Assembly (NCBI RefSeq): GCF_022682495.2
Contig: NC_071388.1
Span: 175,675,622-175,739,621, forward strand
DNA length: 64,000 nt
Direction of reading: 5' to 3'
Origin: Desmodus rotundus
Lineage: Eukaryota; Chordata; Mammalia; Chiroptera; Phyllostomidae
The notes beneath the pieces were generated by a model, which saw only the letters and a program-made list of their open reading frames with translations, searched no databases and was not told the DNA's origin. Both the position numbers and the translations under genes were made by a program. The number at the start of each line of letters is the position of its first letter. Position 1 is the stretch's first letter. Shown here in pieces: positions 49,271 through 60,104 of the stretch.

Positions 49271-51159
49271 AATTATTTTAAGTACTTGTATGCCAATTCT
49301 AACATTTAGGTCATCTGTGTGTTTTTGTTTCAAATTGTATATTTTTTCTCATTTCCCTGTTTTATCCTTCTCTTTTTTTCTTTATACATATGATGTATTA
49401 ATGGAAATATTATGTTATATTGACCCTGGATTCTGTACCTGTCTTTTGATGAATAGTATATTTTAATACTTTGCAAATTACTGGGCAATCACCTTGATAT
49501 CTGGATACTTGAATTCAGAGAATATTAGGACGGTTTTATTTTGATGTTAACCTTAATTGAGGGCATAGATATTTTTCCTGTGCAGTGACATGCATTCCTA
49601 TGACATATCTCTTCTAGTACATTAATGAAAAGCCTATTTTGTTTAATAAATCCCTATAATAAGCAAGTCTCAAACCCCAAATTCTGCTTCCCCTTCAATG
49701 TGCAGTTGCTGACATTTCTGCCTAAATCCTTAGGCTTCCATCACTGATTTCTATTACTTTCCTTCAAGTCTGATCTTTTTCATGAACATTTTGGAATCAG
49801 TAAAGGACTTGAAAGGACTCAGAATGCAGAATTCCCAGATCAGCTCTCTTTGGATACCACTTGTAAGGGATTCGCTGCCTGTGCTCCAAGCTCCTGTGGC
49901 AGTCCTGAGCGCTGATCTCTACAGAGTCCTGCAAGACCGAATACAGATGAGACATAGGGAGAGTCATTTATCATGTGACGAGGAATCAATATAGATTTCG
50001 ATACATTTTTAGGTAGTATTCTCTTTTACATTCTCTTTTTATTTAGCATTAAGAAGCAAGTGCATAGTCATAAAATATGTCCATAAATATATTTAGATAT
50101 TTGTTTTCCAATAATAAATAAGACCACAATTTTGAATATCTTGCCAAAACAAGGTCTCATGAATATTTGGGTTTGTTAGCCACCAAAACATATTTATTAA
50201 CTAATAAGAATATATTTATTGTATCATTAAATCTCTGAAATTATATATAAAAAATATATATACTTTTATTTATATATATAAATTATATATATATAAATAT
50301 ATATATACACAATTGCATCAATGTAATAATTATAATATATGAAATGTTTTCTTATAAGATTTCAACAAACTAGGAAACCAATGAATATTTTATATGTTAG
50401 AAAAATTATAAAAATACATTTAATAAGTTAAAAATGGTACCAAATAATGTTAGCAAATAAAAAAGAAAGAAAAAGATTTAATTCTATTCTAGGCATAAGG
50501 CAATTAAAAGAGTCCCATTCACACATATTTGCATAATATGAGTAAATATTTTAAAATTCTGAAGTTATTTTAAACTATCCAAACTATAAAACCCTCAAAT
50601 TAGGAATGAGAATCCTTCATGTAACATTTAATTAAAAGAACTCTTAAAAATGCAGAAAGATTAAAAGTGGAAAGTTTTATCTTCAATAATTTTTATTTAT
50701 TTAAGTTGGAATTGATGTGAAAGATATTTTAAAGTTAGCAAAGTTTGGAGTTTGAGAGTATCTCATATACTTTGTTGAAAGTATAATTGATATACAGAAA
50801 TTCACTGAGAAACACATAAAATTATAAATAGGGAAGGGGATTTACTCAAAATTCTGGGTGAGGGCTGGGGCAAATGACACCGATGTACTGCTAGGAGATG
50901 AATTGTAGTCTGGCACTACTTGTTTTTAATCCTATTTCAGCTCTCTGGTGATTTAAGCAAGTTAGTTAACCTTTCTACCTCTATTTCCTTTGTGATTCAG
51001 TAATAGTAGTTATAGCTATTATGAGAATTAAGGAATTGTTTTTCTTTAAAAATCTTTAGTATATGTCAGAGCAGGTAGTACCTACCTACCCTTAGGATGG
51101 TAAAAAGTGTAGTGATGATAACGGTGATGATGCAGTCACCCAAAGGAGCATTTCATGTT
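49271..51159. other. AT-rich DNA, no gene seen
   Basis: No exon recognised. (AT)n tracts lie at 50240-50315. Confidence 0.5.
50240..50315. repeat. AT-rich microsatellite
   Basis: Several (AT)n and (TATATAAA) runs separated by a few bases; strand-slippage repeat. Confidence 0.85.
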
Positions 51160-52356
51160 AAGTTTCCATGGATTGCTTTGGGTAGTATAGCCTGGTACTG
51201 GCATAAAAATAGGCACATAGACCAATGGAACAGAATAGAGAGCCCAGAAATAAACTCAAATCTATACGATCAATTAATATTCGACAAAGGAGGCAGGAGC
51301 ATAAAATGGAGCAAAAACAGTCTCTTCAACAGATGGTGTTGGGAGATCTGGACAGCTACGTGCAAAAAAATGAAACTCGATCACCAACTTACACCATACA
51401 CGAAAATAAACTCAAGATGGATAAAAGACTTAAATATAAGTCGTAACACCATAAAAGTCCTTGAGGAAAACATTGGCAGGAAAATCTCAGACATTCCACG
51501 CAGCAACATCCTCACAGACACATCCCCTAAAGCAAGGGACATAAAGGAAAGAATAAACAAATGGGACCTCATCAAAATAAAAAGCTTCTGCAGGGCTAAA
51601 GAAAACAGCACCAAATTACAAAGAGAACCAACAGTATGGGAAAACATATTTGCCAATGATACCTCAGACAAGGGCCTGATCTCCAAAATATATAAAGAAC
51701 TCACACGACTCCACTCCAGGAAGACAAACAACCCAATTAAAAAATGGGCAAAGTACTTGAACAGACACTTCTCCAAGGAAGACATACAGAGGGCCCAGAG
51801 ACATATGAAAAGATGCTCAACATCACTAGCCATCAGAGAGATGCAAATTAAAACCACAATGAGGTATCATCTCACACCAGTCAGAATGGCCAACATAAAC
51901 AAATCCACAAACAAATGTTGGAGAGGATGTGGAGAAAAGGGAACCCTCGTGCACTGTTGGTGGGAATGCAGACTGGTGAGGCCACTGTGGAAAACAGTAT
52001 GGAATTTCCTCAGAAAACTAAAAATGGAACTGCCCTTTGACCCAGTAATTCCGCTGCTGGGATTATACCCTAAGAACACTGAAACACCAATCCAAAAGAA
52101 CCTATGCACCCCAATGTTCATAGCAGCACAATTTACAATAGCCAAGTACTGGAAGCAACCGAAGTGCCCATCAGCAAACGAGTGGATCCAAAAACTATGG
52201 TATATTTACACAATGGAATTCTACGCAGCAGAGAGAAAGAAGGAGCTTATACCCTTTGCAACAGCATGGATGAAACTGGAGAGCATTATGCTAAGTGAAA
52301 CAAGCCAGGAAGTGAGGGACAAATACCATATGATCTCACCTTTAACTGGAACATAA
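51097..52356 (+). pseudogene. L1 ORF2 C-terminal frame, open for about 390 codons
   Basis: The open frame of 419 codons starts at an ATG in flanking DNA; residues 1-26 are not L1. From about residue 32 it is ORF2 downstream of the reverse transcriptase: '[20 protein letters not shown]' onward, through the C-terminal cysteine-histidine motif CX3CX7HX4C (near residues 274-291), to the ending '[10 protein letters not shown]'. In intact L1 the motif contributes to RNA binding and retrotransposition. Endonuclease and polymerase domains are missing, so this piece cannot retrotranspose. Fusion to a flanking ATG is fortuitous; I see no promoter. Confidence 0.92.
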
Positions 52357-52613
52357 GCAATAGAAGGAAAAAGCAAACAAATTATAACCAGAGTCATTGA
52401 AGTTAAGAACAATCTAACAATAGCCAGGGCGGGGGTGGGGGGTGGGGGCGGGGATAGTGGGTAGAGGGGATTACAGGAACTACTATAAAGGACACATGGA
52501 CAAAACCAAGGGGGAGGGTGGAGAGGGGGGAGGGAGGTGGGTTCAGCTGGGGTGGGGTGGAGGGATGGGGAGAAAAGGCACACAACTGTAATTGAATAAC
52601 AATAAAAAAAAAA
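51176..52613 (+). mobile_element. Best-preserved L1, 5'-truncated, plus strand
   Basis: 1.44 kb of ORF2 end, 3' UTR and A-tail. A perfect 16-bp target-site duplication AAGTTTCCATGGATTG is at 51160-51175 and 52614-52629. ORF2 is open to its stop (52354-52356), the 3' UTR keeps its G-tracts, and the tail is an unbroken A-run. These signs make it the youngest-looking insertion in the window. The first ~14 bases (CTTTGGGTAGTAT) read like L1 in reverse orientation. Confidence 0.97.
52427..52575 (+). other. G-tract-rich L1 3' UTR (possible G-quadruplex)
   Basis: Runs of 3-6 G at 52427-52453, and further G-runs to 52570, satisfy a four-tract quadruplex pattern on the element's sense strand. The other bat L1 copies in the window carry the same region. 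Confidence 0.75.
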
Positions 52614-52799
52614 AAGTTTCCATGGATTGTATACAAAAGTGAAGTTTTCTTATGATATGAAAGTAAATTAAAAGGAGAAGATACTCAGTTACATATGCAG
52701 TAAGAGTTCAATTAATGTAAAAGATAAAGAACATAATTATACAAAACTGGAAAAAGCTACTATACCATATTTATAAAAGTTGTTGTTTTTTTAAGTGTA

Positions 52800-54310
52800 T
52801 CTGCTGTTCTCTTTTATTAAGTTTATTGGGTTGACACTGGTTAACAAAACCACAGAGGTTTCAAATGTAGAGTTCAACAAAACATCATCTGTATACCACA
52901 CCATGTGCCCATTGGCCAAAGTCATGTCTCTTTTCATCTCCATTTATCTTCCCTTTGCCCTCTTCTAACTCCTCCCACCCCTTTCCCTCTGACTTTCATC
53001 ATACTGTTGTCTGTGCCTGTGTGTGTGTGTATAAAATTAGTCCCATCACCTTCTTCCATACAACCCCAACACCATCACCTCTGACAGTTGTCAATCTGTT
53101 ATATTTACTTATGCTTCTGTTTTTATTTTGTATGTTAAATTATTTTTTATTAGAGTCCACATACAAGTGATATCATATGATATTTGCCTTTCTCTGACCG
53201 GCTTATTTCACTTAGCATAATAATCTCCAGGTCCATCCATGCTGGTACAAAATGTTAAGATTGTCTTCTTTTTTATGGTCATGTAGTATTTCCTCATGTA
53301 AAGGTATCACAGCATTTTTTATTGACTCATCTACTGATGGGCACATGGGCTGTTTCCAGATCTTGGTTATTGTATGTGATGCTGCAATGAACATACAGGT
53401 GCAAATAATTTTCAAATTTTGTGTTTTGGGTTTCTTTGTGTATATGAGGTCTGTCCAGAAAATGTTCAACCATTGTTAATATAATAAAAATGGTTTGTGC
53501 AATATTGATGTAACCTGGCAGCCAAAGAGAGTGGACTGAAATGCTTATGCATGAACAATGACAACTTCACTGTTCTAGTCAGTGGGGGCAGTAGCTGCGA
53601 CTGAGCCAGCCTGGGTACTGTGTGGCCATCACATTCAAAATGACTGAGCAAGTAGAGCAAGAAATCAACATCAAATTTTGCATTAAGCTGAACATTCCCC
53701 CACAGAAATTTTTTGGATGATTCAGAAGGCCACAGCTATGAGCAACTGGTAATTGGCAGCTTCATCATAACAATGCACCCACTCATGTATCACATCTTGT
53801 TCAGAGATTTTTTTGACAATACATCAAATTACCTAGGTGACTCAGTGCCTGTACAGCCCTGATTTGGTACCCTGTGACTTCTGGCTTTTTCCAGAACTAC
53901 AATCATGTTTGAAAGGGAAGAGATTTCAGACCACTGATAAGATTTAGGAAAATATGATGGGGAAGCTTATGGTGATTGGGAGAACTGAGTGAGATCCCAA
54001 AGTGCCTACTTTGAAGGCAACTGAGGTATCATTGTCCTGTGTACAATGTTTCTTATATTTTATCTTCAATAAATGACTCCATTTTTCATATTACATGGAT
54101 AGACACTTCCTATTACATGGCTGGATCCTTTCTGGATAGGCAATTTCCACAAACATAATTGCTAGATCATAAAGCAATTCCATACTTAATTTTTTGAGGA
54201 AGCTTCATACTGCTGTCCACAGTGGCTACACCAATTTGTGTTCACACCAACAGTGCACAAGGGTTCTCTTTTCTCCACATCCTCACCAGTGCTTGTCACT
54301 TATTGTATAA
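52800..54310 (-). mobile_element. Old L1, minus strand, split by a mariner
   Basis: In reverse: L1MA-like 3' UTR ('TATTGGGTTGACACTGGTTA', 'GTATACCACACCATGTGCCC'), ORF2 end ('GACCGGCTTATTTCACTTAG', 'TGATGGGCACATGGGCTGTT'), up to 53444. After the mariner it resumes ('ATAATTGCTAGATCATAAAG', 'CTGTCCACAGTGGCTACACC', 'AACAGTGCACAAGGGTTCTC') to about 54310. The two arms join in the L1 order, so the mariner arrived later. Confidence 0.88.
53445..54140 (+). mobile_element. Mariner element, internally deleted, plus strand
   Basis: Left end 'TGAGGTCTGTCCAGAAAATG' next to TA (53443-53444); right end 'CTGGATCCTTTCTGGATAGG', decayed. The transposase start is near 53640. The 'LHHNNAP' block (normally LHHDNAP, second catalytic D replaced by N) near 53760 and 'PDLVPCDFWLFP' near 53855 (third catalytic D present) mark a D,D34D mariner. 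Much of the middle of the frame is deleted. Not functional. Confidence 0.88.
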
Positions 54311-55009
54311 TCGTTGTTCTTGAATAAAATACTTTTTCCCCAATCATCTATAATTTACAAAATTTGTATTATTTTAAAATAGGTAAACATTTATTTTAAA
54401 AATATGGAAAATACCCAGACTAACAGGATGTCCACATTGTTTAATCCTCTTCATCTTCAAATCTGTGCTTCTTTCCCTCTTCCTCTTCTCCAGTATATCC
54501 ATATCAAGATGTGCTTACTATCTGTCTATATTAACACTAACTAGAGCATTCTTAAAATGAATAAACAATTCAATTGCCTTTATTTCTTTAATTATCTTGA
54601 AATTTTTCATTATGTATATATTTCCAGTTGTTTTTCATACAAGAGTAATTGTATACATTTTATTCTTAAATTCCTTGCACATTTATTTATAAACAACTAA
54701 TTCTCTACAAACTGAGATATCTTGAAGATAGTTTAAATTATAACCTACCCTTAACTCATAAAAAGAGAATGAAGAAAAATATTAATAGCTAGGAAGTGAA
54801 AATCAGGAACAGGAATTGAAAAAAGCAAATGCATTTAAAAATAATTTCTACACAAAAACACATTATACTCACTTCTTTCTCTGTATTGACTTTGTAGGAT
54901 GTCTGTTCCTGAAAAGGACTGTCACATCTATACATCAAGCTATTAAATTGTGCACTTTCTTTATGGGGACATCTATTTCTACCTCTCTATGAGTAGTTTC
55001 TGAAACCAT

Positions 55010-55170
55010 CAGTCACTGTGATCTCCCTTTTCTGAATGCTTATAGCACTTGAAACTGTACCAATCAATCTACCACCTGATTCCATGTTACCTTGTATTGT
55101 GGTTTGGTTTCTTGTATTGATTTTAACTTGTTTCTTGAATGTCTATTGTTAAATTGTAAGTGTTCAATTG
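55010..55170 (+). mobile_element. Possible L2 3' fragment
   Basis: 'ATCTCCCTTTTCTGAATGCT', 'ATAGCACTTGAAACTGTACC', 'TTACCTTGTATTGTGGTTTG', 'TTAAATTGTAAG' follow the L2 3' region in order. Diverged. Confidence 0.5.
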
Positions 55171-55899
55171 TCAGATACACAACAGGTGCTTTAAAAGTTC
55201 CCAGCGATTCTAGAAATACAAAACAAGTTGAAAAATTAAAGAATGTTTTAAATCAACTGAGATTTTGGTAAACAGAATCACAATCAATTTACTGTGCTGT
55301 AATAACATACTGGAATCAAAATCAAACCCTGAGAGTCAAACATATGAAAGGGCCTAGAAAAGCAAAATACTTTGTCTTTTCCCATGTCTGCCTGTTTCTC
55401 TACTACTTTTTCCTTCAGCTATTCAGAATGCCACGGAGGCTGACTTTTCCTGAAATGTCTCGCTATTAAACTGTCACTACCCCTTCCTTTCCAAACCATC
55501 AAACTCGCAATTCCCTCACTAGAGACAGATTACTTTTGACTGAAAGAATAAAATGAATGAATGAAGTGGTTAAATGAATTCAGATAACGTGAGTTGTTGT
55601 TAGGCTGTATTCATTCTAGCTGCGCCTTTGCTTTCATGTGATGCTTGGTGTTGCATCTCAGCACAACCCCTTCAAGTGGGCGCATTTTCTCAGGGCACTA
55701 TTCTCCATCTTCACCCAGGGTTTTTCTGCTTTCTGTTTTTAATGTGTGGAATATGCTTCTCCTTCATAAATGTTTTGATCAACTGAATACCTTTCTTTGG
55801 GTCTGTTTATGCATAAATTAATGGATGTATTTCTGGTAAAGGTCCCTTTTAATTCTAACATTCTATAATAGAATAGCTACATTGAGGTGACTACTTGCT

Positions 55900-56045
55900 G
55901 TAATCCAGGAACTCTGCAAAGTACTTATTATACAAGGCAAGTATTAATACATTTGTCACATGATGAACCTGAAATTCAGAAAGTAAATGGTGTAATTTCA
56001 AATACTCAGTGGATTGAGTGCCATCCTTTCACTAGATTACATTGA
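55900..56045 (+). mobile_element. Possible MIR relic
   Basis: 'CAGGAACTCTGCAAAGTACT' and 'GATGAACCTGAAATTCAGAA' have the spacing of a MIR core, but divergence is high. Confidence 0.35.
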
Positions 56046-57481
56046 ATCCTTTTATGTTCTATTCCATTCAAATGTTTCATGTATTCAAATACATGTATTT
56101 CCTCAGTTTGACTGCAGGTATCTGTGTGTGGATAGCAAAATAATTTAAATCAAGTTGAAATATAGGTAGTTCTGCCTTCCAGAAGATGGCATTGGTATTT
56201 AAGGGGACCACTAAATCTTCATAGTGATTTTTCTACTGAGCCTAGAGAGGGAGAAAGATTTTAAAGCCCTTGTCAATCACTGATAATTCCTTCTTTTATA
56301 AGATGGAAATCTGAATTATTATCTTATTTTATGTGTGTATGGTTGTTTTGCAAGGCAGTGCAAATTAAATTAGGGTTTCATAATTCAAAGATAGTACCCA
56401 GGATCTGGAGTAGGAATGGTACGAATTTACTGTGCATAATAATAAAAAATAATAATATAAAAATTGAATTTCCAAGGAACCTGAGGTTAGAAAGGAGAAT
56501 GACCAAAATCTCAAGCAAGTAAAGACAGAAAATAACATGGTTATAAGTTGAAACTTGTGATCAGACCTCATGGAAAAGTAAAACAAGAATTTCAAGAACA
56601 GGAATGTATAATATTCATAATGTAGTATATGTGGAATGGGGGTTTAGGTCATTAAAAACCCTAGATGGCAGTGAGGCATATCACACACTTATGTGTCTTA
56701 TGGAAGAACTTGGGGAGAATCAAAGTTAAGGGGCTTGACTATCATTGGGTTAAAAGCAGAAGAAACAAAAAGTGCAATGAGAAGATATTTGAAACATAGA
56801 CAGAGACTGCAAAATCAGGATTTTTTTTTTTTCATACGCTGTAAGGATAATTGAATTGGAGCTGTCCAAGCAAACCTTTCTCAGAAGATGGTGAAGGATG
56901 AAGGGGAGATCAGAAGGCTCGGCCGGTATTTGGCAGCCCGATAGCCATTCATGTAGGTCTAAACTCTTCATCCTATATATTTGGGGCAGAACCTTGTCAT
57001 TATTTGATCCTTATCTTTTGTTTTATTTTGTTGCAATAAAGTTACATAGATAAATTACACAAACACATCTAAGTGAGTAGAAAAATATATAAAATGCTTT
57101 CATATTTTCATAAGTGTATTTCACATTCATCTTGGAAGCTAGTCAAAAAATTATATTCCAAGGCACCTGATTAAATTCTGATTAACTGGATGTGGCCTGA
57201 GGTTATGTTTAAAAATCTGTGCTATAACAATCAACAGCCAGGTTATGAGAAACATTAAAAAATAATACTTTCTTGCAATACTTAGAAACTAAGGTCCATC
57301 TAGAGTCTTACCAGCATGGTTATTTTTCATAATTATTTTAAAATTATTAATATTTATTGAATGCATTAAATCTACTCTTTCTCCATTATGTAATTGTGTT
57401 ATTAACAAATAATCATGTTGACTTGGGCTTTTGTATTTTGAGAGCTCTGGAGAGCTAAAGTAATTTTAATTATGTGACTTA

Positions 57482-57686
57482 TTTATTTTATTTTATTTTT
57501 TTAAAGATTTTATATATTTATTTTTAGAGAGCTGGGAAAAGGAGGGAGATAGAGAGGGAAAGAAACATCAATGTGTGGTTGCCTCTTGCACGCCCCCTGG
57601 AGGGTGCCTGGCTCACAACCCAGGCTTGTGCCCTGACTGGGAATCCCACCCCCATGCTCAATCCACTGAGCTACACCAGCCAGGGC
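57482..57686 (-). mobile_element. VES SINE, minus strand
   Basis: In reverse: AT-rich tail, 'GGGAAAGAAACATCAATGTG', 'CAACCCAGGCTTGTGCCCTG', a B-box region shortened after 'GGGAATCCCACC', and head 'CTACACCAGCCAGGGC'. A perfect 11-bp duplication TATGTGACTTA lies at 57471-57481 and 57687-57697. Confidence 0.95.
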
Positions 57687-57697
57687 TATGTGACTTA

Positions 57698-58263
57698 CTT
57701 TTTACGTAATTTAGATGAATAGTTTGCTGGGAATTTACTGTGATCCACATAGACTGAGTATAAAAATGTTTCTGAATATAGTATTTCTTATTATTATCAC
57801 TAGTATATTAAAATATTTATCATTTATTTAGTGCATATTATGCTGAACACTGTATTAGCAACTTTATACACTATTTTTAATATTTTCCACAAATCTTTTC
57901 CAAGAAACAGAATTCTAACCCATGCCTGACTCCAGATTTATGCTTATTCTTTTTACACAGTTTTTAAATTCATTTTTAGACATGTATCAACCATTTATCT
58001 TATATGTCCTTCCTTATTTATTGATTTCTGTCATTAATTATCTGATATCAAATAATTTAATTCGTATAAAAAGATGATACAATATCAATAAAGAAATCAT
58101 TAAAATTTTCTTCAAAACATGTTAGGTTGATTGTTCAAATGTCTAAAGTTAATTCTGTGAAAATACACTATTATTTTGTACGAATAACCACTTAGAATCA
58201 CTTGTAAAACAGCTTTAAGTTCCTGATTTATTTATATTTAAGATTTATATTAGTCAATTATAA
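57698..58263. other. AT-rich DNA with a possible MIR relic
   Basis: 57815-57960 ('GCTGAACACTGTATTAGCAA', 'TTTATACACTATTTTTAATA') may be a degraded MIR. Nothing else recognised. Confidence 0.4.
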
Positions 58264-60104
58264 TGCAACAGGGTACTGAGCTAGAGGTCCCCAAAATGGA
58301 GAAAATCTGAAGGAAAAGAGAAGGACCATTGAGAGTTACTTTGCATATCTAAAGAACTTGGCCAGTGTTTAGTAATGTTAAACAGCTGTGCATGCTCAGA
58401 GCCATGGAGATGGGCAGGATGCTAAACCATGATGCAATGTTGCTGCACCTGGCCTTGGCAAGAGCAGGAAGGCGGTTTTAGCTATAGGTCACAGGACCAA
58501 GCCTGCCTGGACTAACAATAGCAGTGAGAAAGGCAGAAGAAACCAGAGTGCTTCCAGGTGTAACCCAATGTGGGAGGAGTCAGAAATGGGTTATGGAGGA
58601 AGGTCTGCACTGGGATTTAAGTCCATGTCAGGGTGCAGCCAGTCTCTCTCCCTCTCCCCACTATGTTCTCGCTCTCTTACTCTCTTGCTCACTTGCTCTC
58701 CCTCCTTCTCACTCTTAGCCTTGTGGAAGCTCTGGACCATGGGGGAAGGAGAGTAGGAGAGCCATAAAGGCTCCCTCTCACTCTCATGCTCTTGATCACA
58801 CAACTTAAGAAAGAGCAGAAAGGCAGGATGTAACAGCAGCGTGAGGCCTTAGCCACATGGTTTGAAAGGACAAAGAAGGTTTCCCTGGCCCACCATGAGG
58901 ATACAGTTTTGGGTTAAGAGCAGGAGCCTAGCTAGGTGAGCATGGATGACTGGAGGAAGCCAGGATACAGACGGGAATCTGCCTGGCTACACTACAGACT
59001 TCTATTTCTTCTCCTGGGAGATGGTACCTCTGACTGGCCTGGTTTAGCAAGGGGAGGTAAGACTGTGCATTTGTGGGTGTTTCTTCATTTCTAAAGGGAG
59101 TGAGATTTAATGGCAGAATTCCATCATTTTTCTAAACTTGTATAACTTTTTGTATTCAATTTTTAAATTATTCTATTGTTGTTCAATTACAGTTGTCTGC
59201 ATTTTGTCCCCACCCCTCTACCCACCCCAGCCAAACCCACCTCCCTCCCCTGCTTCCACCCTCCCCTTTGGTTTTGTCCATGTGTCCTTTATAGTAGTTC
59301 CTGAAAACCCTTCTCCCCACTATCCCTTCCCCCACTCCCCCCTGGCTATTGTTAGATTGTTCTTAACTTCAATGTCTCTGGTTATATTTTGTTTGCTTTT
59401 TTATTTTGTTGATTATGTTCCAGTTAAAGGTGAGATCATATGGTGTTTGTCCCTCACCACCTGGCTTATTTCACTTAGCATAACGGTCTCCAGTTCCATC
59501 CATGCTGTCATAAAGGGTATAAGCTCCTTCTTTCTCTCTGCTGCGTAGAATTCCATTGTGTGAATGTACCATAGTTTTTTGATCCACTCATTTGCTGATG
59601 GGCACTTAGATTGCTTCCAGCTCTTGGCTATTGTAAATTGTGCTGCTATGAACATTGGGGTGCACAGGTTCTTTTGGATTGGTGTTTCAGGGTTCTTAGG
59701 GTATAATCCCAGTGGTGAAATTGCTGGGTCAAAAGGCAGTTCCATTTTTAGTTTTCTGAGGAAATTCCATACTGTTTTCCACAGTGGCTGCATCAGTCTG
59801 CATTCCCACCAACAATGTACTTCCCTTTTATCAAACTGTATTACAAGGCCATTGTAATCAAAACAGCTTGGTACTGGCATAAAAACAAGCACATAGACCA
59901 ATGGAACAGAACAGAGAGCCCAGAAATAAACCCAAGTCTTTACGGTCAATTAATATTTGACAAAGGAGGCAGGAGCATAAACCTGTATAACTTTTGAATA
60001 AATCATTCCTTTCCTTTTCATGAGGCTCTGGCACTGAGGGTCATGGTTCTTGTTGGCAGCAGGTAATAGAACCCAGAGCAACAAAGCCCAGGGGTTCTGT
60101 TACA
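58264..60104 (+). mobile_element. ERV-like solo LTR, interrupted by an L1
   Basis: The ends are short inverted repeats: 'TGCAACAG' at 58264 and 'CTGTTACA' ending at 60104. Inside are a TATA-like 'GGGATTTAAGTCC' (58612), a CT-rich stretch (58645-58715) typical of ERV1-type LTRs after the start site, and an AATAAA at about 59997-60003 before a U5-like end. Removing the L1 leaves roughly 1 kb. No flanking internal gene is present. A host duplication is not evident. The ERV1-like class is inference; regulatory activity is unknown. Confidence 0.6.
59151..59978 (-). mobile_element. Twin-primed (5'-inverted) L1, minus strand
   Basis: 59151-59816 is L1 in reverse (decayed tail, C-rich 3' UTR, ORF2 end up to 'CACCAACAATGTAC'). 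59817-59978 is ORF2 in forward orientation ('TTGTAATCAAAACAGCTTGG' to 'AAAGGAGGCAGGAGCAT'). Compared with the copy at 51.2 kb, about 650 bases of ORF2 are missing at the junction. Duplication AAACTTGTATAACTTTT (59134-59150) and AAACCTGTATAACTTTT (59979-59995) differs at one base. The 178-codon minus-strand frame at 59413-59949 crosses the inversion junction and is an artefact upstream of it. Confidence 0.93.

Larger units (their letters stand above)
54311..57470. other. AT-rich DNA, no gene seen
   Basis: Apart from weak L2 and MIR matches listed separately, no exon or repeat is recognised. Confidence 0.5.

Noticed and set aside
59413..59949. 178-codon minus-strand protein with a novel N-terminus
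   Set aside because: The N-terminal part is read across the L1 inversion junction, so the fusion is an artefact of insertion.
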